Positions 55,638-64,000 of a DNA stretch of 64,000 nucleotides are shown one piece after another (within the stretch, counting starts at the first letter, position 1; each line of letters opens with the position of its first letter). The notes below the pieces were generated by a model. That model searched no databases. It was not told the DNA's origin and saw nothing but the letters and a program-made list of their open reading frames with translations. The stretch comes from Halohasta litchfieldiae. Lineage in GTDB: Archaea > Halobacteriota > Halobacteria > Halobacteriales > Haloferacaceae. The stretch covers positions 1,488,001-1,552,000 of the forward strand of contig NZ_CP024845.1 of assembly GCF_002788215.1 (NCBI RefSeq), in the 5' to 3' direction. Made by a program: the position numbers and the translations under genes.

Positions 55638-56611
55638 GATTGTTGGTGAGTTAGAGCACAGTTTCAAGAATTGTTTCTAATGCCTCCTTTCCCGGTTTTC
55701 GGAAGACTTCACGGCGAAGCTGAAACGCTCTGAGGTACGGCGTGAGTTTGTCTTTGGAGATACCTCGATGGGGCGAGAGCCAGGATCGCACCAGCGATCC
55801 GTGGCTCTCGCAGGTATTGACGTGGACATCTCCATCAACGTACTCGCCATCGCCGTGGACGACGTATTCACGAGTGAATTCGTCGTCCTCCTCAAGCGGT
55901 TCATACGCCCGAAAGCCGTCGGTATAGACAGTCAGCGACTCCTGGTGGCGGTCAGCCAGCAGGAGTCGGATCGTCGATTCATCGGCGGCTTTCGCTGGGA
56001 TCACGTACCGCTCACCGGTGCCGCGATCAGCCAAAATAAACACAGGTGGCTTGTCCTTTTCATATGTTCCACGCCCGCGTGTCGACAGGCCACGCGAGCG
56101 CGACGGCTGGTCGCGCTCGCGGCCTTTGAGTCCGGCTTTCACGTACAGCTCGTCGATCTCAACAGGACCTTCGAGGTGTGGCAGAGGCGCATCCAGCGCC
56201 CGCAGGAAGCGCTGGATGCGCCGATAGATCGTCTTGTAGGAAACGTCAATTTCCACGTCGAGCTGTCTAAAACTCGTGTTGAAGCGGATGTAGGTGTAGA
56301 CCGCGAGGAACCATTTTTTGAGAGCAACCGCTGAGTGTTCAAAGACTGTGGCTGTCTGATCGTTGAACGTACGGTCGCAATTTTTACACTGGTATCGCTG
56401 GAACACTCGATAGCCGCCGTACCGAATCACAGATTCGGCACGGCAGCGTGGGCAATAGACGCCGTCACGCCAGCGAACCTGTCGTAGCAGGTTCGCGGCT
56501 CGACGCTCCGAGACAAACGTCTTGATTGGAAACATCGTTTGTCGGGTGACACGAACGTGTCACCCTTGCCCGCTGTGACTTTCAGCTACTGCTAAGCCCT
56601 GACCAACAATC
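55638..56611 (-). mobile_element. IS1595-family element, second type
   Basis: Ends GATTGTTGGTGAGTTAGAGC (left) and GATTGTTGGTCAGGGCTTAG (right, reverse complement). I see no target duplication, so flanking DNA may have been lost. Distinct from the IS1595 at 41 kb. Confidence 0.75.
55651..56535 (-). CDS. IS1595-family transposase
   Basis: A 294-residue enzyme: zinc ribbon YCPRCRAESVIRYGGYRVF with CKNC, an HTH, catalytic EGPVEIDELYVKAG, LTVYTDGFRAY, and HVNTCESHGSLVRSWLSPHRG. Full length. Confidence 0.9.
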   Translation of the reverse strand: MFPIKTFVSERRAANLLRQVRWRDGVYCPRCRAESVIRYGGYRVFQRYQCKNCDRTFNDQTATVFEHSAVALKKWFLAVYTYIRFNTSFRQLDVEIDVSYKTIYRRIQRFLRALDAPLPHLEGPVEIDELYVKAGLKGRERDQPSRSRGLSTRGRGTYEKDKPPVFILADRGTGERYVIPAKAADESTIRLLLADRHQESLTVYTDGFRAYEPLEEDDEFTREYVVHGDGEYVDGDVHVNTCESHGSLVRSWLSPHRGISKDKLTPYLRAFQLRREVFRKPGKEALETILETVL

Positions 56612-56703
56612 CTCTACCCAAGAGCGTAATCGCTAATCCCTATATGTTATGCGCATCTTGAGGAGGTAATTCACTTCGGGACGCGAATTTTTGTCGAAGA
56701 AAT

Positions 56704-56777
56704 GGGCCCTGTCGGATTCGAACCAACGACCACCGAGTTATGAGCTCGGCGCTCTAACCAGACTAAGCTAAGGGCCC
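56704..56777 (-). tRNA. tRNA, anticodon CAT (Met or Ile2)
   Basis: A 74-nt cloverleaf: acceptor GGGCCCT/AGGGCCC, D arm GCTTAGTCTGGTTAGAGC, anticodon arm CCGAG-CTCATAA-CTCGG, T arm GTTGG-TTCGAAT-CCGAC. No intron and no encoded CCA. Elongator Met and agmatidine-modified Ile tRNA both have CAT, which I cannot separate by eye. Confidence 0.9.
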
Positions 56778-57112
56778 GTTAAATCGAGATACCGGCCAGT
56801 CTCATATGAGTGTGTCGAGACACCTACTCCAGCAATACAACTGGAAGGTGCCATCACCAGCCTCTTTCAAAACCACAGCAAGGCTACATCCACCGGTGAG
56901 AAGCCGACCGTTCGATTCCGATGGATGTGCCGGTTGGTGAGCAATTCCCGAGGCTCAAAACACAGAGACCATCCGACAGCGTGGATCCGGAAACACTCCG
57001 GTCGGTCACTGACTCCGGTTGTTTCGAGTGTGGCGAACAATACTTCAACCGAGGGGCGGTGACCAATCGGTGTCGACGCTTCTCGAAACGGTTAGTATTG
57101 ATGAAGCTGGGT

Positions 57113-57592
57113 TTACCCGTGTTTCGCGGTGTATTGCTCCAATGCGTGTTTGATAGCTTTCGGGCTGTTGGCAACTCTATTTGTAGCTACTCGCATCAAA
57201 TTTGGCGGCGAATACCCGTCTGAATACTCGAAAATGCGATGTACTGCCGATGTTGGAACCGCTACCGGCGTAAAGTCATCGACGGTGTAAATGAGGGGTG
57301 CAGACGTACTGTCCCATAACGTTGTACTCGCCCATTGCTGTTCGTCCTCGAAGGTGGTTCCGATCCAGCCAGTGCCAACGTACTCACCATCCTGATGGAA
57401 GAGCACGAGATCGCCAGTAGTCATCTTCTCAAAGGTATCATCTCTGCTTTCTGGAGCCCCGAAGAATTGCACTGTCTCCATTCCAGCGATCGGTTCAGGA
57501 CAATCTGGATAGTCATCTACGTCGACAGTTGAGCGGACCGTCGCATCAAAATCTGCTGGCAAGGTTCGTGCCAGAAAGATATTAGAACTCAC
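57113..57592 (-). CDS. EVE/PUA-like domain protein
   Basis: A 159-residue protein (NIFLARTLPADFDATVRSTV..., TGDLVLFHQDGEYVGTGWIG, and VDDFTPVAVP). The order of motifs resembles EVE-type PUA domains, which read modified bases and often sit in modification-dependent restriction. No nuclease domain is attached. Divergent gene relics lie upstream. Confidence 0.55.
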   Translation of the reverse strand: MSSNIFLARTLPADFDATVRSTVDVDDYPDCPEPIAGMETVQFFGAPESRDDTFEKMTTGDLVLFHQDGEYVGTGWIGTTFEDEQQWASTTLWDSTSAPLIYTVDDFTPVAVPTSAVHRIFEYSDGYSPPNLMRVATNRVANSPKAIKHALEQYTAKHG

Positions 57593-57593
57593 A

Positions 57594-57767
57594 CTGACTG
57601 ATTATTTACGGCCGAACAAATACTCTCTGGAGCATCGTTACTACGAACTGAGCGGAACAAAAGTAGTTCCTGGAACCTGGCTCTCACGGAATGAATACAA
57701 AGTACTTCCGTGGGAAGCCGAGACCTTTGAACAGGAAGTGATTACCCGGCTGATGGAGTTCCTATGA
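57594..57767 (+). pseudogene. 3' end of an unknown gene
   Basis: Open from 57594 without start: LEHRYYELSGTKVVPGTWLS and EAETFEQEVITRLMEFL before TGA. Coding-like composition; the upstream part is missing. Confidence 0.35.
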
Positions 57768-57849
57768 TGCTATCGAGCTATAATTTGGCTCCGCCCATAG
57801 AGGAGATAGACATGGAGTGACGATGGTGAGAAAGATCGAGATAGAGTGT

Positions 57850-58164
57850 TCAGGCCCAGTCATGATTATCGATGCCCTCGTAGTGTTTCAATCGACTCTT
57901 GATCTCCCAAGCCTCCCATCGACACTCGTAATAGAGAACATCAGCAAGGTCGTCGAAATTGCTCTTATTGAGTTCAATACCACGGTTTCCACGGTGGGTG
58001 ATGTAAGGTTCGCTTCGGAGGTTGGCGTAGACTTCACTTGCCGTAGGGTAGTCGTCTCCAATAGCTGAGAGACTGAGGAGAGCCTCCTCTGTGATTGGCG
58101 TACCCCACTTATGTTTCGCAATCATCGTCGCCAGGAGGGCACACTTCACCGACGGTTTCTCCAT
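57850..58164 (-). CDS. hypothetical protein, 104 residues
   Basis: KPSVKCALLATMIAKHKWGT, then ASEVYANLRSEPYITHRGNR; the shape suggests a wHTH-like fold. Divergent from the HTH gene at 58258 with a TTAAC-containing palindrome (TGTTAATGGTGGTTAACA) between them. Possibly two regulators sharing an operator. Confidence 0.55.
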   Translation of the reverse strand: MEKPSVKCALLATMIAKHKWGTPITEEALLSLSAIGDDYPTASEVYANLRSEPYITHRGNRGIELNKSNFDDLADVLYYECRWEAWEIKSRLKHYEGIDNHDWA

Positions 58165-58257
58165 AACCGATGGATAAACCCACTTTGATATAAATGCTGT
58201 TAATGGTGGTTAACAGTGGTGGAAATACTTATGCACACACGGGTGTTGTCTCACAGT

Positions 58258-58599
58258 ATGAGCAGTATCGAACACGTAGCTGACCGCGGAGAAAAAAAGC
58301 AACTCCGTATGGACCATCCAAGCGGGTGGCTCTACCTCACACAGCACGATGCCATTCCAATTCTGGTAGATGCCTTGCTTGATCTCCCACCGAACCGTGA
58401 ATTCAACAAAACCGAACTCGCAGATCACGCCGGTGTTACTCGCCAGACCGTCGGGAACTATACTGATCTCCTACTCGAGGTCGAACTTATAGAGGAAGTT
58501 CAGAACACGTCTCCGCGTCGGTACCGAGTTGCGGACAGCAATGTCGTCCGAGAACTTTTTGAGTTGAATAGTGCGCTCAACAACGTTGGCACAAAGTAG
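58258..58599 (+). CDS. winged-helix regulator
   Basis: A 113-residue protein with an HTH (FNKTELADHAGVTRQTVGNY) and wing (ISPRRYRV-like, TSPRRYRVADSN). The ATG at 58258 follows a TATA-like region; an earlier in-frame start lies at 58216. Confidence 0.7.
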   Translation: MSSIEHVADRGEKKQLRMDHPSGWLYLTQHDAIPILVDALLDLPPNREFNKTELADHAGVTRQTVGNYTDLLLEVELIEEVQNTSPRRYRVADSNVVRELFELNSALNNVGTK

Positions 58600-58739
58600 G
58601 GGTACTTACACTCTAAGCGATCATCTGTGAAGTCATCACCTGTAGGTTCATCCCGAACACATCATCTATGTTTGGCTTTTAAATATAGTCTGACAGCATC
58701 CAGTCGTCGACTTATGAGCCTACAGGCGAACCATCTGGT

Positions 58740-59708
58740 ATGACTGAGCCGGATCCGGCGGAGCTCCCGCCGCTGAATGAGGGAACACCGTCGCTTGACG
58801 CGCCGGTCGCGGTGGAATGGTGGTTCAAATTCGGGGAAGACGGACAACCTGATCTCGACACTTTCCACGGGTTTCACGATGCCAAGAAGATTGCTGACGG
58901 GGAGCCACCGGCAGTTACGGGTACCGAGGTTGTGACTTCAGCAGGGGTTTCCGTAGAGCCCAACAGTGATTCGAAGGCCGATGCCGGGGACTCTCATCAT
59001 TTGTTTCTCACACACCGAGAAGCGCTTGAACGCGGTATCGATCCGTGTGTCGAGTGTTTCCCAGCGTACGCGACGGACCGTCGAATCGAGAAAGAACGAA
59101 GCGGTGACGGAATTCTCTGTGAACAAGGTGTTGAAGGAATCGTGTTCGCATTATCGACTCGTCACGACTTGGACTCAGAGTGGAAGATCGACTCAGTGCA
59201 TGAATCATACACGTCGTTGTTGTACCGGGCGCGCGCGGTTCGTGCACACGTCGGTTCGGCTGCCGGGCGGCTTCGTGTTTCGTATATGCCGCTTCGACAG
59301 GCTTCGTACACGTCGTTTGAGGAGGCGATGGAGACAGAGCCTTTCATGACACACGTGTCCGAGCTCAGACCGATACAGCCAACAGAGCTCTCAGCGGTTC
59401 GTGATCGGGTCGGAGACGAGGCCCTAGAGACGCAAGTACAACATGAACACCGTTATTCGGAGACAGGGAACACGAAGCCGTCGGTCGTTCATAGAGCGGA
59501 CACACCACCGTGCGAGTATGAACGCGACTTCTCTCCGTCGTGGGGAGAGGAAGACAGTGAACTCCGGGAGATGCTTGATGAGGTACGGCAAACTACTGCT
59601 GACGTCATCGAGCGAGGGAACGTTGTCGAGTTCTGTGCGTCGTGTTTCCCGGAACTTGCAGCGTGGACTGGTGATTCTGAGGAGACAACTGAGAAACGTG
59701 AACCGTAG
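58740..59708 (+). CDS. hypothetical protein with two CxxCFP motifs
   Basis: A 322-residue acidic protein with no recognised family. CVECFPAYATDRRI (about residue 102) and FCASCFPELAAW (about residue 305) are two CxxCFP motifs far apart, which could form one zinc site or bind separate metals. The middle is basic (YRARAVRAHVGSAAGRLRVS). It is convergent with the Fic gene, three bases apart. Confidence 0.5.
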   Translation: MTEPDPAELPPLNEGTPSLDAPVAVEWWFKFGEDGQPDLDTFHGFHDAKKIADGEPPAVTGTEVVTSAGVSVEPNSDSKADAGDSHHLFLTHREALERGIDPCVECFPAYATDRRIEKERSGDGILCEQGVEGIVFALSTRHDLDSEWKIDSVHESYTSLLYRARAVRAHVGSAAGRLRVSYMPLRQASYTSFEEAMETEPFMTHVSELRPIQPTELSAVRDRVGDEALETQVQHEHRYSETGNTKPSVVHRADTPPCEYERDFSPSWGEEDSELREMLDEVRQTTADVIERGNVVEFCASCFPELAAWTGDSEETTEKREP

Positions 59709-59711
59709 TGT

Positions 59712-60857
59712 TCAATTCAGAATGTCGAACACTTCGACAGCTTTGTACTCCTTACCCCGTTCTTTGCCGGTCACTTCCTCGATAATGCCATCCGACTCGA
59801 GGTCTTCGACGATTTTGTAGGCGGTCCGGCGTGAAACATCGAGATAGTCTACGAGGTCTAGTGGTGTGAAATACGGATACTGGAGTAGCTGTCGAGCGAA
59901 CTTATCTGTATTCGTGCTACCCGAGTACTCTTTGTCGTAGTGGGCTTGGAGATCTCGGAGTCGATGAGTCCGGTTGTACGATGTCTCGGCTTGAGTTCGA
60001 AGTCCCTCGACGAAGAATGTGATCCACTCGTCCCATGCGCCAGTTTCACTCACTGCACGCATTCGTTCGACGTACTCGATTTTGTGACGATTGAAGTATG
60101 CACTCGGGTAGATATACGGGCTTTCGAGGTACCCTTCGCTGGCCAAATAGAGGATAATAAGTAGTCGACCGAGTCGGCCGTTGCCATCTGAAAACGGGTG
60201 AACTGTCTCGAAAAAGTAGTGGATGATGGCGGCGTCGACAAGTGGGTGATACTGTCCACCCATCTGAATGTATGATTCAAATGAGGTCATGAGTCCATTG
60301 AGTCCCTCGGGAGCGGGTGGGACAAACGGACGCTTTCCTGGCTGTGGACTCGCGAGATGAACCATATGGTCGCGGAAACCTCCCACGACATCACCTTCAT
60401 TGCGGACGTCCTCAAGCAAGATCGAATGGAGGTTTTTGAGTAGTGAGAGTGTTAGTGATTCTCTGCTTTCGATTTTGTTGAGCCCATGCGTAAGCGCGGT
60501 CTCGTAGTTGAGAGCCTCTTTCAGGTCTTTCTCGATTTTGGGGTCAGTCTGGCCTTCGGGGTGTCTTGTGTGATAGGCTTCGACATCTTGGTAGGCAACA
60601 TTTGCGCCTTCGATCCGCGCTGATTCGACAGCTTCAATCCGAATGAGAGAGGTGTAAAGAACTGCAGAGAAGTCGACTGTCGAGCTGATACCGTCAACAC
60701 GGCCGATTTGATACGCTGCATCGGCGACCAGATCACGCGTCTGTTCGGGGAGTTCGAGTTTTGGCTCTATCGGGAGAGGTTCGGGTGAATAGTACGGCTC
60801 CGGATGATACGGGACATATTTCCCTGGTGCATCCTCGGGAAGCTCTTTGGTAGGCAT
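59712..60857 (-). CDS. Fic-family AMP-transferase
   Basis: A 381-residue protein: N-terminal Fic_N region with the inhibitory motif ESARIEGAN, Fic core VHPFSDGNGRLGRLLI (catalytic His), and a C-terminal winged helix (FTPLDLVDYLDVSRRTAYKI). Family enzymes transfer AMP to protein hydroxyls; this class is self-inhibited by its own N-terminal helix. Often on mobile DNA as a toxin-like or regulatory gene. Confidence 0.9.
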   Translation of the reverse strand: MPTKELPEDAPGKYVPYHPEPYYSPEPLPIEPKLELPEQTRDLVADAAYQIGRVDGISSTVDFSAVLYTSLIRIEAVESARIEGANVAYQDVEAYHTRHPEGQTDPKIEKDLKEALNYETALTHGLNKIESRESLTLSLLKNLHSILLEDVRNEGDVVGGFRDHMVHLASPQPGKRPFVPPAPEGLNGLMTSFESYIQMGGQYHPLVDAAIIHYFFETVHPFSDGNGRLGRLLIILYLASEGYLESPYIYPSAYFNRHKIEYVERMRAVSETGAWDEWITFFVEGLRTQAETSYNRTHRLRDLQAHYDKEYSGSTNTDKFARQLLQYPYFTPLDLVDYLDVSRRTAYKIVEDLESDGIIEEVTGKERGKEYKAVEVFDILN

Positions 60858-61039
60858 TTTGTTGTCGTTATCACTAAGAGCCCCTGTTGGTATAGCTGTT
60901 TATATATTGGGTATACGTAGGGGTGGTCTCGGGCCTGCTGTGTAAACTAAGGTGCGAATAGTATACTTGAGAACACCAGCACAGGTAGTAGATGCAATCA
61001 ATATATAAAAGAGTATACTGGGATCGCATTTGCATTTTT

Positions 61040-61068
61040 GAGACACCACCTTGTCCGCAGTTCTTTCA
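61040..61068 (+). repeat. stray origin-1 type box
   Basis: ACACCACCTTGTCCGCAGTT closely matches the origin-1 repeats at 5.4-6 kb, 55 kb away. It lies between the Fic gene and the integrase end. Confidence 0.55.
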
Positions 61069-61103
61069 CTTGCAATCTGGTGTGTCTTCACTCAGCGAAT
61101 GGG

Positions 61104-62348
61104 TCAGATATGATCGAAGACGTCACTCAGTTCCTCACGCATGGAGTCTCGTCGATAGCGTCGCTTCTCGGCTTCTGAGAGGTAGTTCTGAGAAACGACT
61201 TCCGTACTCGACGAGCCTTGATCGGCAGCGATTCCTTCGAGACCTTCCATCATCTGCTTGACAGCCTCGTTGTAGGTGGTGTACCAGAAGCGCCGGCTCA
61301 TCTTGGCGGTCGGTGTCTTCGCCTCGACAGTGACTCCTGCGTCCTCAACAAGCCGCTTGAACCGTTGGTTGACTGTTTGCGGTGCGATATGCCCTGACGA
61401 CGAGCGACTGGATGGGAAGAGATAGCCATCCCAATTCGGGCCATCGAGATCAACAATCCGCTGGTTGAGCACGTCGACGCCGAACAGCAGCGCAACCTCT
61501 CCAGGACCGTTCTTGCGCTGCTCGAAGATGATTCGATTGTCCTCGTCGTCGGTGAGCACGAACTGATCGATAGAGAGCGATGCAACCTCGTTGGGTCGGA
61601 GCCCCCAGGCTCCAAGAGCCAACACGAGGAGTTGAGAGTCAATAGAGTCGGCGGCCTCGTAGATCGCCCGCATCCCGTCGGCGTCGACGGTCTTGTTGTC
61701 GGGTGTATCGATCTCCCAGCGGAATTGATCGTTGGCTCCGTCGAGTGGATTGTATTTCGCGCCCTCGAACCGTACTTGGTGATCGTAGAACTGCTGGACA
61801 TCGCCGAGGTACTTGAGCCGAGACTGATCGGTCGACAGGCGGTCTTTGAGGATATCGAAAACCTCCATACAGCGGTCATTTTCAGCTGGCCGCTCGTCGA
61901 TATGATCAAGGTTTCGGGTGAGATTGTGTGGGCCATGCAGCTGCTCGTAGATTCGAGCATACTCCGCCAGTCGAGAGCGTCGACTCACCACTGTCGACGG
62001 TGCGAGCTCCCCACGGTTACGCTGTGTCGAGAGATACGTCTGGATTGCTTCGATAGTCTCGTCGCTTCTAACTCCCCAATCGTAGCCTGATTCCTCGTTG
62101 TTCCCTCCTGGATTCTCGTCGTCAAGACCGACCTCGTCGACGAAGAACTCTTTGACCGTGAGATCGTGGTGCTCTCGGAGCGTGTAGGACAGTCCGGAGA
62201 AGCCGTTGGCAGCTAGCCACTCGTAGCTCGGTCGACCGTGTTTTGGGTTGTAATCGTCTTCTTGCATCGCCGGTCGGATCTTGGTGTAGTAGAAGTCGAC
62301 CAACTCACTGAGTGACTTACGCGCCCACTGATACTGAGATTCGGTCAC
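61104..62348 (-). CDS. tyrosine recombinase (integrase)
   Basis: A 414-residue recombinase with an N-terminal SAM-like core-binding region (residues 120-220) and a catalytic domain: first Arg in LGAWGLRPNEVASL, later RFWYTTYNEAVK and the Tyr in VVSQNYLSEAEKRRY. The box II His-x-x-Arg is written SRR here, so the His position is uncertain. It may integrate a plasmid or virus, or resolve dimers. No matching attachment repeats were seen near the tRNA at 56.7 kb. Confidence 0.8.
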   Translation of the reverse strand: MTESQYQWARKSLSELVDFYYTKIRPAMQEDDYNPKHGRPSYEWLAANGFSGLSYTLREHHDLTVKEFFVDEVGLDDENPGGNNEESGYDWGVRSDETIEAIQTYLSTQRNRGELAPSTVVSRRSRLAEYARIYEQLHGPHNLTRNLDHIDERPAENDRCMEVFDILKDRLSTDQSRLKYLGDVQQFYDHQVRFEGAKYNPLDGANDQFRWEIDTPDNKTVDADGMRAIYEAADSIDSQLLVLALGAWGLRPNEVASLSIDQFVLTDDEDNRIIFEQRKNGPGEVALLFGVDVLNQRIVDLDGPNWDGYLFPSSRSSSGHIAPQTVNQRFKRLVEDAGVTVEAKTPTAKMSRRFWYTTYNEAVKQMMEGLEGIAADQGSSSTEVVSQNYLSEAEKRRYRRDSMREELSDVFDHI

Positions 62349-62580
62349 GGGAAGGCCCTCGCTGTGTTTCGGGGTGATTTGATATCGCTCATTTTCGTGG
62401 AGTAGCGTTTATCTTACGATTATCTAATACTTCTGGTTAGCTACTTGTCTGGTAGAGACAACACGCTAAGTAACTAAATGGGTTGATATCTGGAAAAATT
62501 GTATAAATCATATGCTGCTATAGAAATGTGAAATATTCTGCTGTATACGGAAGGTCGATTTTGAACTCCGAGCAAGCTAA

Positions 62581-63087
62581 TTACCGGTACTCAGAAATCG
62601 TTCGATACGGGACGTAGTAGCCGATTTCATCGATCCACGTCGACAGCCACTCGTCAGCAGTCGCTTCGTCGATCTTTCCAGCATCGATTGCAGCCAACAT
62701 AACGCCGACCGACCCGACAACGGTCACACCTTGGTCTTTCGCAAACGACCGGGCATCTCCGTCGTCTGTCAGTAGTCGACCGTCGTGCGCGTCGGCGAGG
62801 GCGAAAGCCTGTGCTTCCCCAGGATCGAGATGCCCACCAACAATGGCTTCTCTGTTTGCGACAGTGTCCGAAATCGTCGCAACTGGAATCTCGTCGACGA
62901 GTACATCGAGTGCCGACTGAAGATACGGATGATCGTCAACGCCATGTTCGAGTTCCTTGCGAACGACTGGAACTGCACAGATTCCAGAGAGTCCTGCAAC
63001 CACCCACAGCTGGTCTATGTACGCAAAATTTGAGAGGACAGTCGTGTTCAGAACGCTTGGATTCGCTGGAATATCGTCAGCTGTCAT
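62581..63087 (-). CDS. PIN-domain toxin, copy 2
   Basis: A 168-residue protein with nine differences from the toxin at 16711-17217, keeping VLNTTVLSNFA and LLTDDGDARSFA. It overlaps its antitoxin by 4 bases. Both loci point in the same direction. Confidence 0.75.
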   Translation of the reverse strand: MTADDIPANPSVLNTTVLSNFAYIDQLWVVAGLSGICAVPVVRKELEHGVDDHPYLQSALDVLVDEIPVATISDTVANREAIVGGHLDPGEAQAFALADAHDGRLLTDDGDARSFAKDQGVTVVGSVGVMLAAIDAGKIDEATADEWLSTWIDEIGYYVPYRTISEYR

Positions 63088-63452
63088 TTCGCATCCGATT
63101 TCTCGTCGGCCGAGTCCTTATCATCGAATTCGAGTTCACTCGCCGCCTCTACCTCGTACGCTGCGTCGTCTTCGTCAACGAGTCCGAGGCGGAGTTCAAC
63201 GCCGTGCTCACGGAGGATATCACGCATCGTCCAGCGGTCGACATCAGCGAGTCTTGCTGCATCACCGAGCGTGATCTGCTCGCGTTTGTAGAGGGCGACC
63301 GCAGCTGCAATACGCTCGTTTTCGTGGTCTTCGAAATACGTACGGACGAACTCGCGTAATGCATCGCTCTTGCCACCAAACACCCCTGCCTCAACGGAAC
63401 CTTCGATTAGAAGGTCAAGGTCGTCTGGATAGGAGCCGGTGATCCGTGCCAT
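63084..63452 (-). CDS. antitoxin, copy 2
   Basis: A 122-residue protein nearly identical to that at 17214-17582 up to the acidic tail, where most differences fall. The homology also covers about 60 bases upstream (GCCATTGTTCTATCCCT...). An in-frame ATG five codons earlier exists; I use the one shared with copy 1. Confidence 0.75.
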   Translation of the reverse strand: MARITGSYPDDLDLLIEGSVEAGVFGGKSDALREFVRTYFEDHENERIAAAVALYKREQITLGDAARLADVDRWTMRDILREHGVELRLGLVDEDDAAYEVEAASELEFDDKDSADEKSDAK

Positions 63453-63526
63453 TGTTCTATCCCTCACTACGCCTTCATACTATTTATGAACTACGTCAGA
63501 ATCCCGTATGCAATCATCACACCGAA

Positions 63527-63859
63527 GGCAATCTCCCGTGGAGCCAAGTTACGTTCCCCACCTCGGTTGATGAACCTGTATCTATCCTACTCCTCCATCA
63601 AACACTTGAACAACTCTCTGGCCCGAAGAAAGATAGCGTCGACCTCAAACAGATTCAACAGCGATTCGATGGCTCGTTTGACTTCGTTGCGTCAGGCCAT
63701 CACCACGATGGGGCTCGGAAAACCTGTTGTGGTGTCCCTGTTATGTACACGGGCGCAGTTGAGCGAATGAGTCCAAACAAGGACCCGACAGATCGTGTTG
63801 CATGGCTTCTGACCGTCAAGGGTGGATCAGTGTTTTGTGACCGGTACGATATTCCTTGA
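63527..63859 (+). pseudogene. 3' end of an SbcD/Mre11-like metallophosphoesterase
   Basis: About 110 codons: VSILLLHQTLEQLSG, FDFVASGHHHDG, and VPVMYTGAVERMSPN with TDRVAWLLTV. The GHHH motif and YxGxxER are those of SbcD/Mre11-type nucleases. The catalytic N-terminal part is absent; the homology starts just where the toxin-antitoxin duplication ends. Confidence 0.6.
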
Positions 63860-64000
63860 TTTGACCAATCTCTCGTAGCAAACGCCGTTTAAAACAAAAT
63901 ACTACTGATAGCGCCTAAATCGAGTGAAGTAGGAGTCTGTTGGGAACTGGACCACTACCACCTTAGACGTGTAATGAGATTTGCAAACCTCTCCAGCAAC
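63860..64000. other. no gene seen
   Basis: Short end piece without a supported feature. Confidence 0.3.

Noticed and set aside
55638-56611. Target duplication for the second IS1595
   Set aside because: The eight bases on each side (GTGGCGTA and CTCTACCC) do not match.
56704-62348. tRNA as attachment site for the integrase
   Set aside because: I could not find a second copy of the tRNA 3' end near the integrase or elsewhere in the window.

Overview
The window is accessory DNA of a haloarchaeon (class Halobacteria), most likely a plasmid or megaplasmid or a plasmid-derived genomic island. The signs are acidic proteins, archaeal Orc1/Cdc6 initiators, archaellins, a bat/HTR-type histidine kinase, haloarchaeal one-domain zinc ribbons, and insertion sequences of classic halophile types (IS1595, IS6, ISH6, IS5-like, IS200/IS605). 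There is no rRNA and no core metabolic operon. One tRNA gene (anticodon CAT) lies at 56.7 kb.

Layout. 1-3.8 kb: membrane metalloprotease, a nucleotidyltransferase/HTH pair and a small protein behind a palindrome. 4-6 kb: first replication module, orc1/cdc6 plus repeats of type CACCACTATGTCCGCTGTTC. 6-9.9 kb: regulator relics, a small membrane protein and two tandem archaellins. 10-13.3 kb: cis-prenyltransferase and a MacB-like ABC exporter whose last gene is cut by mobile DNA. 13.3-19 kb: hypothetical proteins, a PIN toxin/antitoxin pair and a ParA partition operon. 19-25.4 kb: a beheaded methylase/specificity gene, an IS5-like element with a passenger gene, a restriction-type nuclease, and an orc relic split by an IS6 element. 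25.6-34.6 kb: a second PIN pair, small HTH and zinc-ribbon proteins, IS1595 relics, a transducer-like protein, a histidine kinase and a TRAM protein. 34.7-41 kb: a decayed family member, then the second replication module with a different repeat (CACCCACCACTGTTTCAGCAATTT), and an IS200/IS605 element. 41-43.8 kb: IS1595, a dual-specificity phosphatase and an FtsZ-like protein. 44-49.7 kb: third replication module, a Toprim primase/Rep protein, ISH6 and an array of long palindromic iterons. 49.7-53.2 kb: GC-rich, gene-poor DNA with large nested palindromes. 53.2-64 kb: HTH and HNH operon, IS1595, tRNA, EVE-like protein, Fic protein, tyrosine integrase, a second nearly identical PIN toxin/antitoxin pair and a metallophosphoesterase relic.

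The whole reads as a composite of at least three formerly separate replicons, held by partition and toxin-antitoxin genes and remodelled by insertion sequences. Four insertions (IS5-like, IS6, IS1595 at 41 kb, ISH6) still have exact target duplications and are therefore recent or undisturbed. Many genes are broken in ways that can be read directly: a 19-bp tandem duplication in tnpA, a 20-bp tandem duplication in a coiled-coil gene, frameshifts, and nonsense codons. The most unusual signals are the three distinct origin-type repeat systems, a multi-copy gene family preceded by a hairpin with compensating base changes, an inverted duplicated module near both orc origins, and the nested palindromes at 51.4-52.3 kb.
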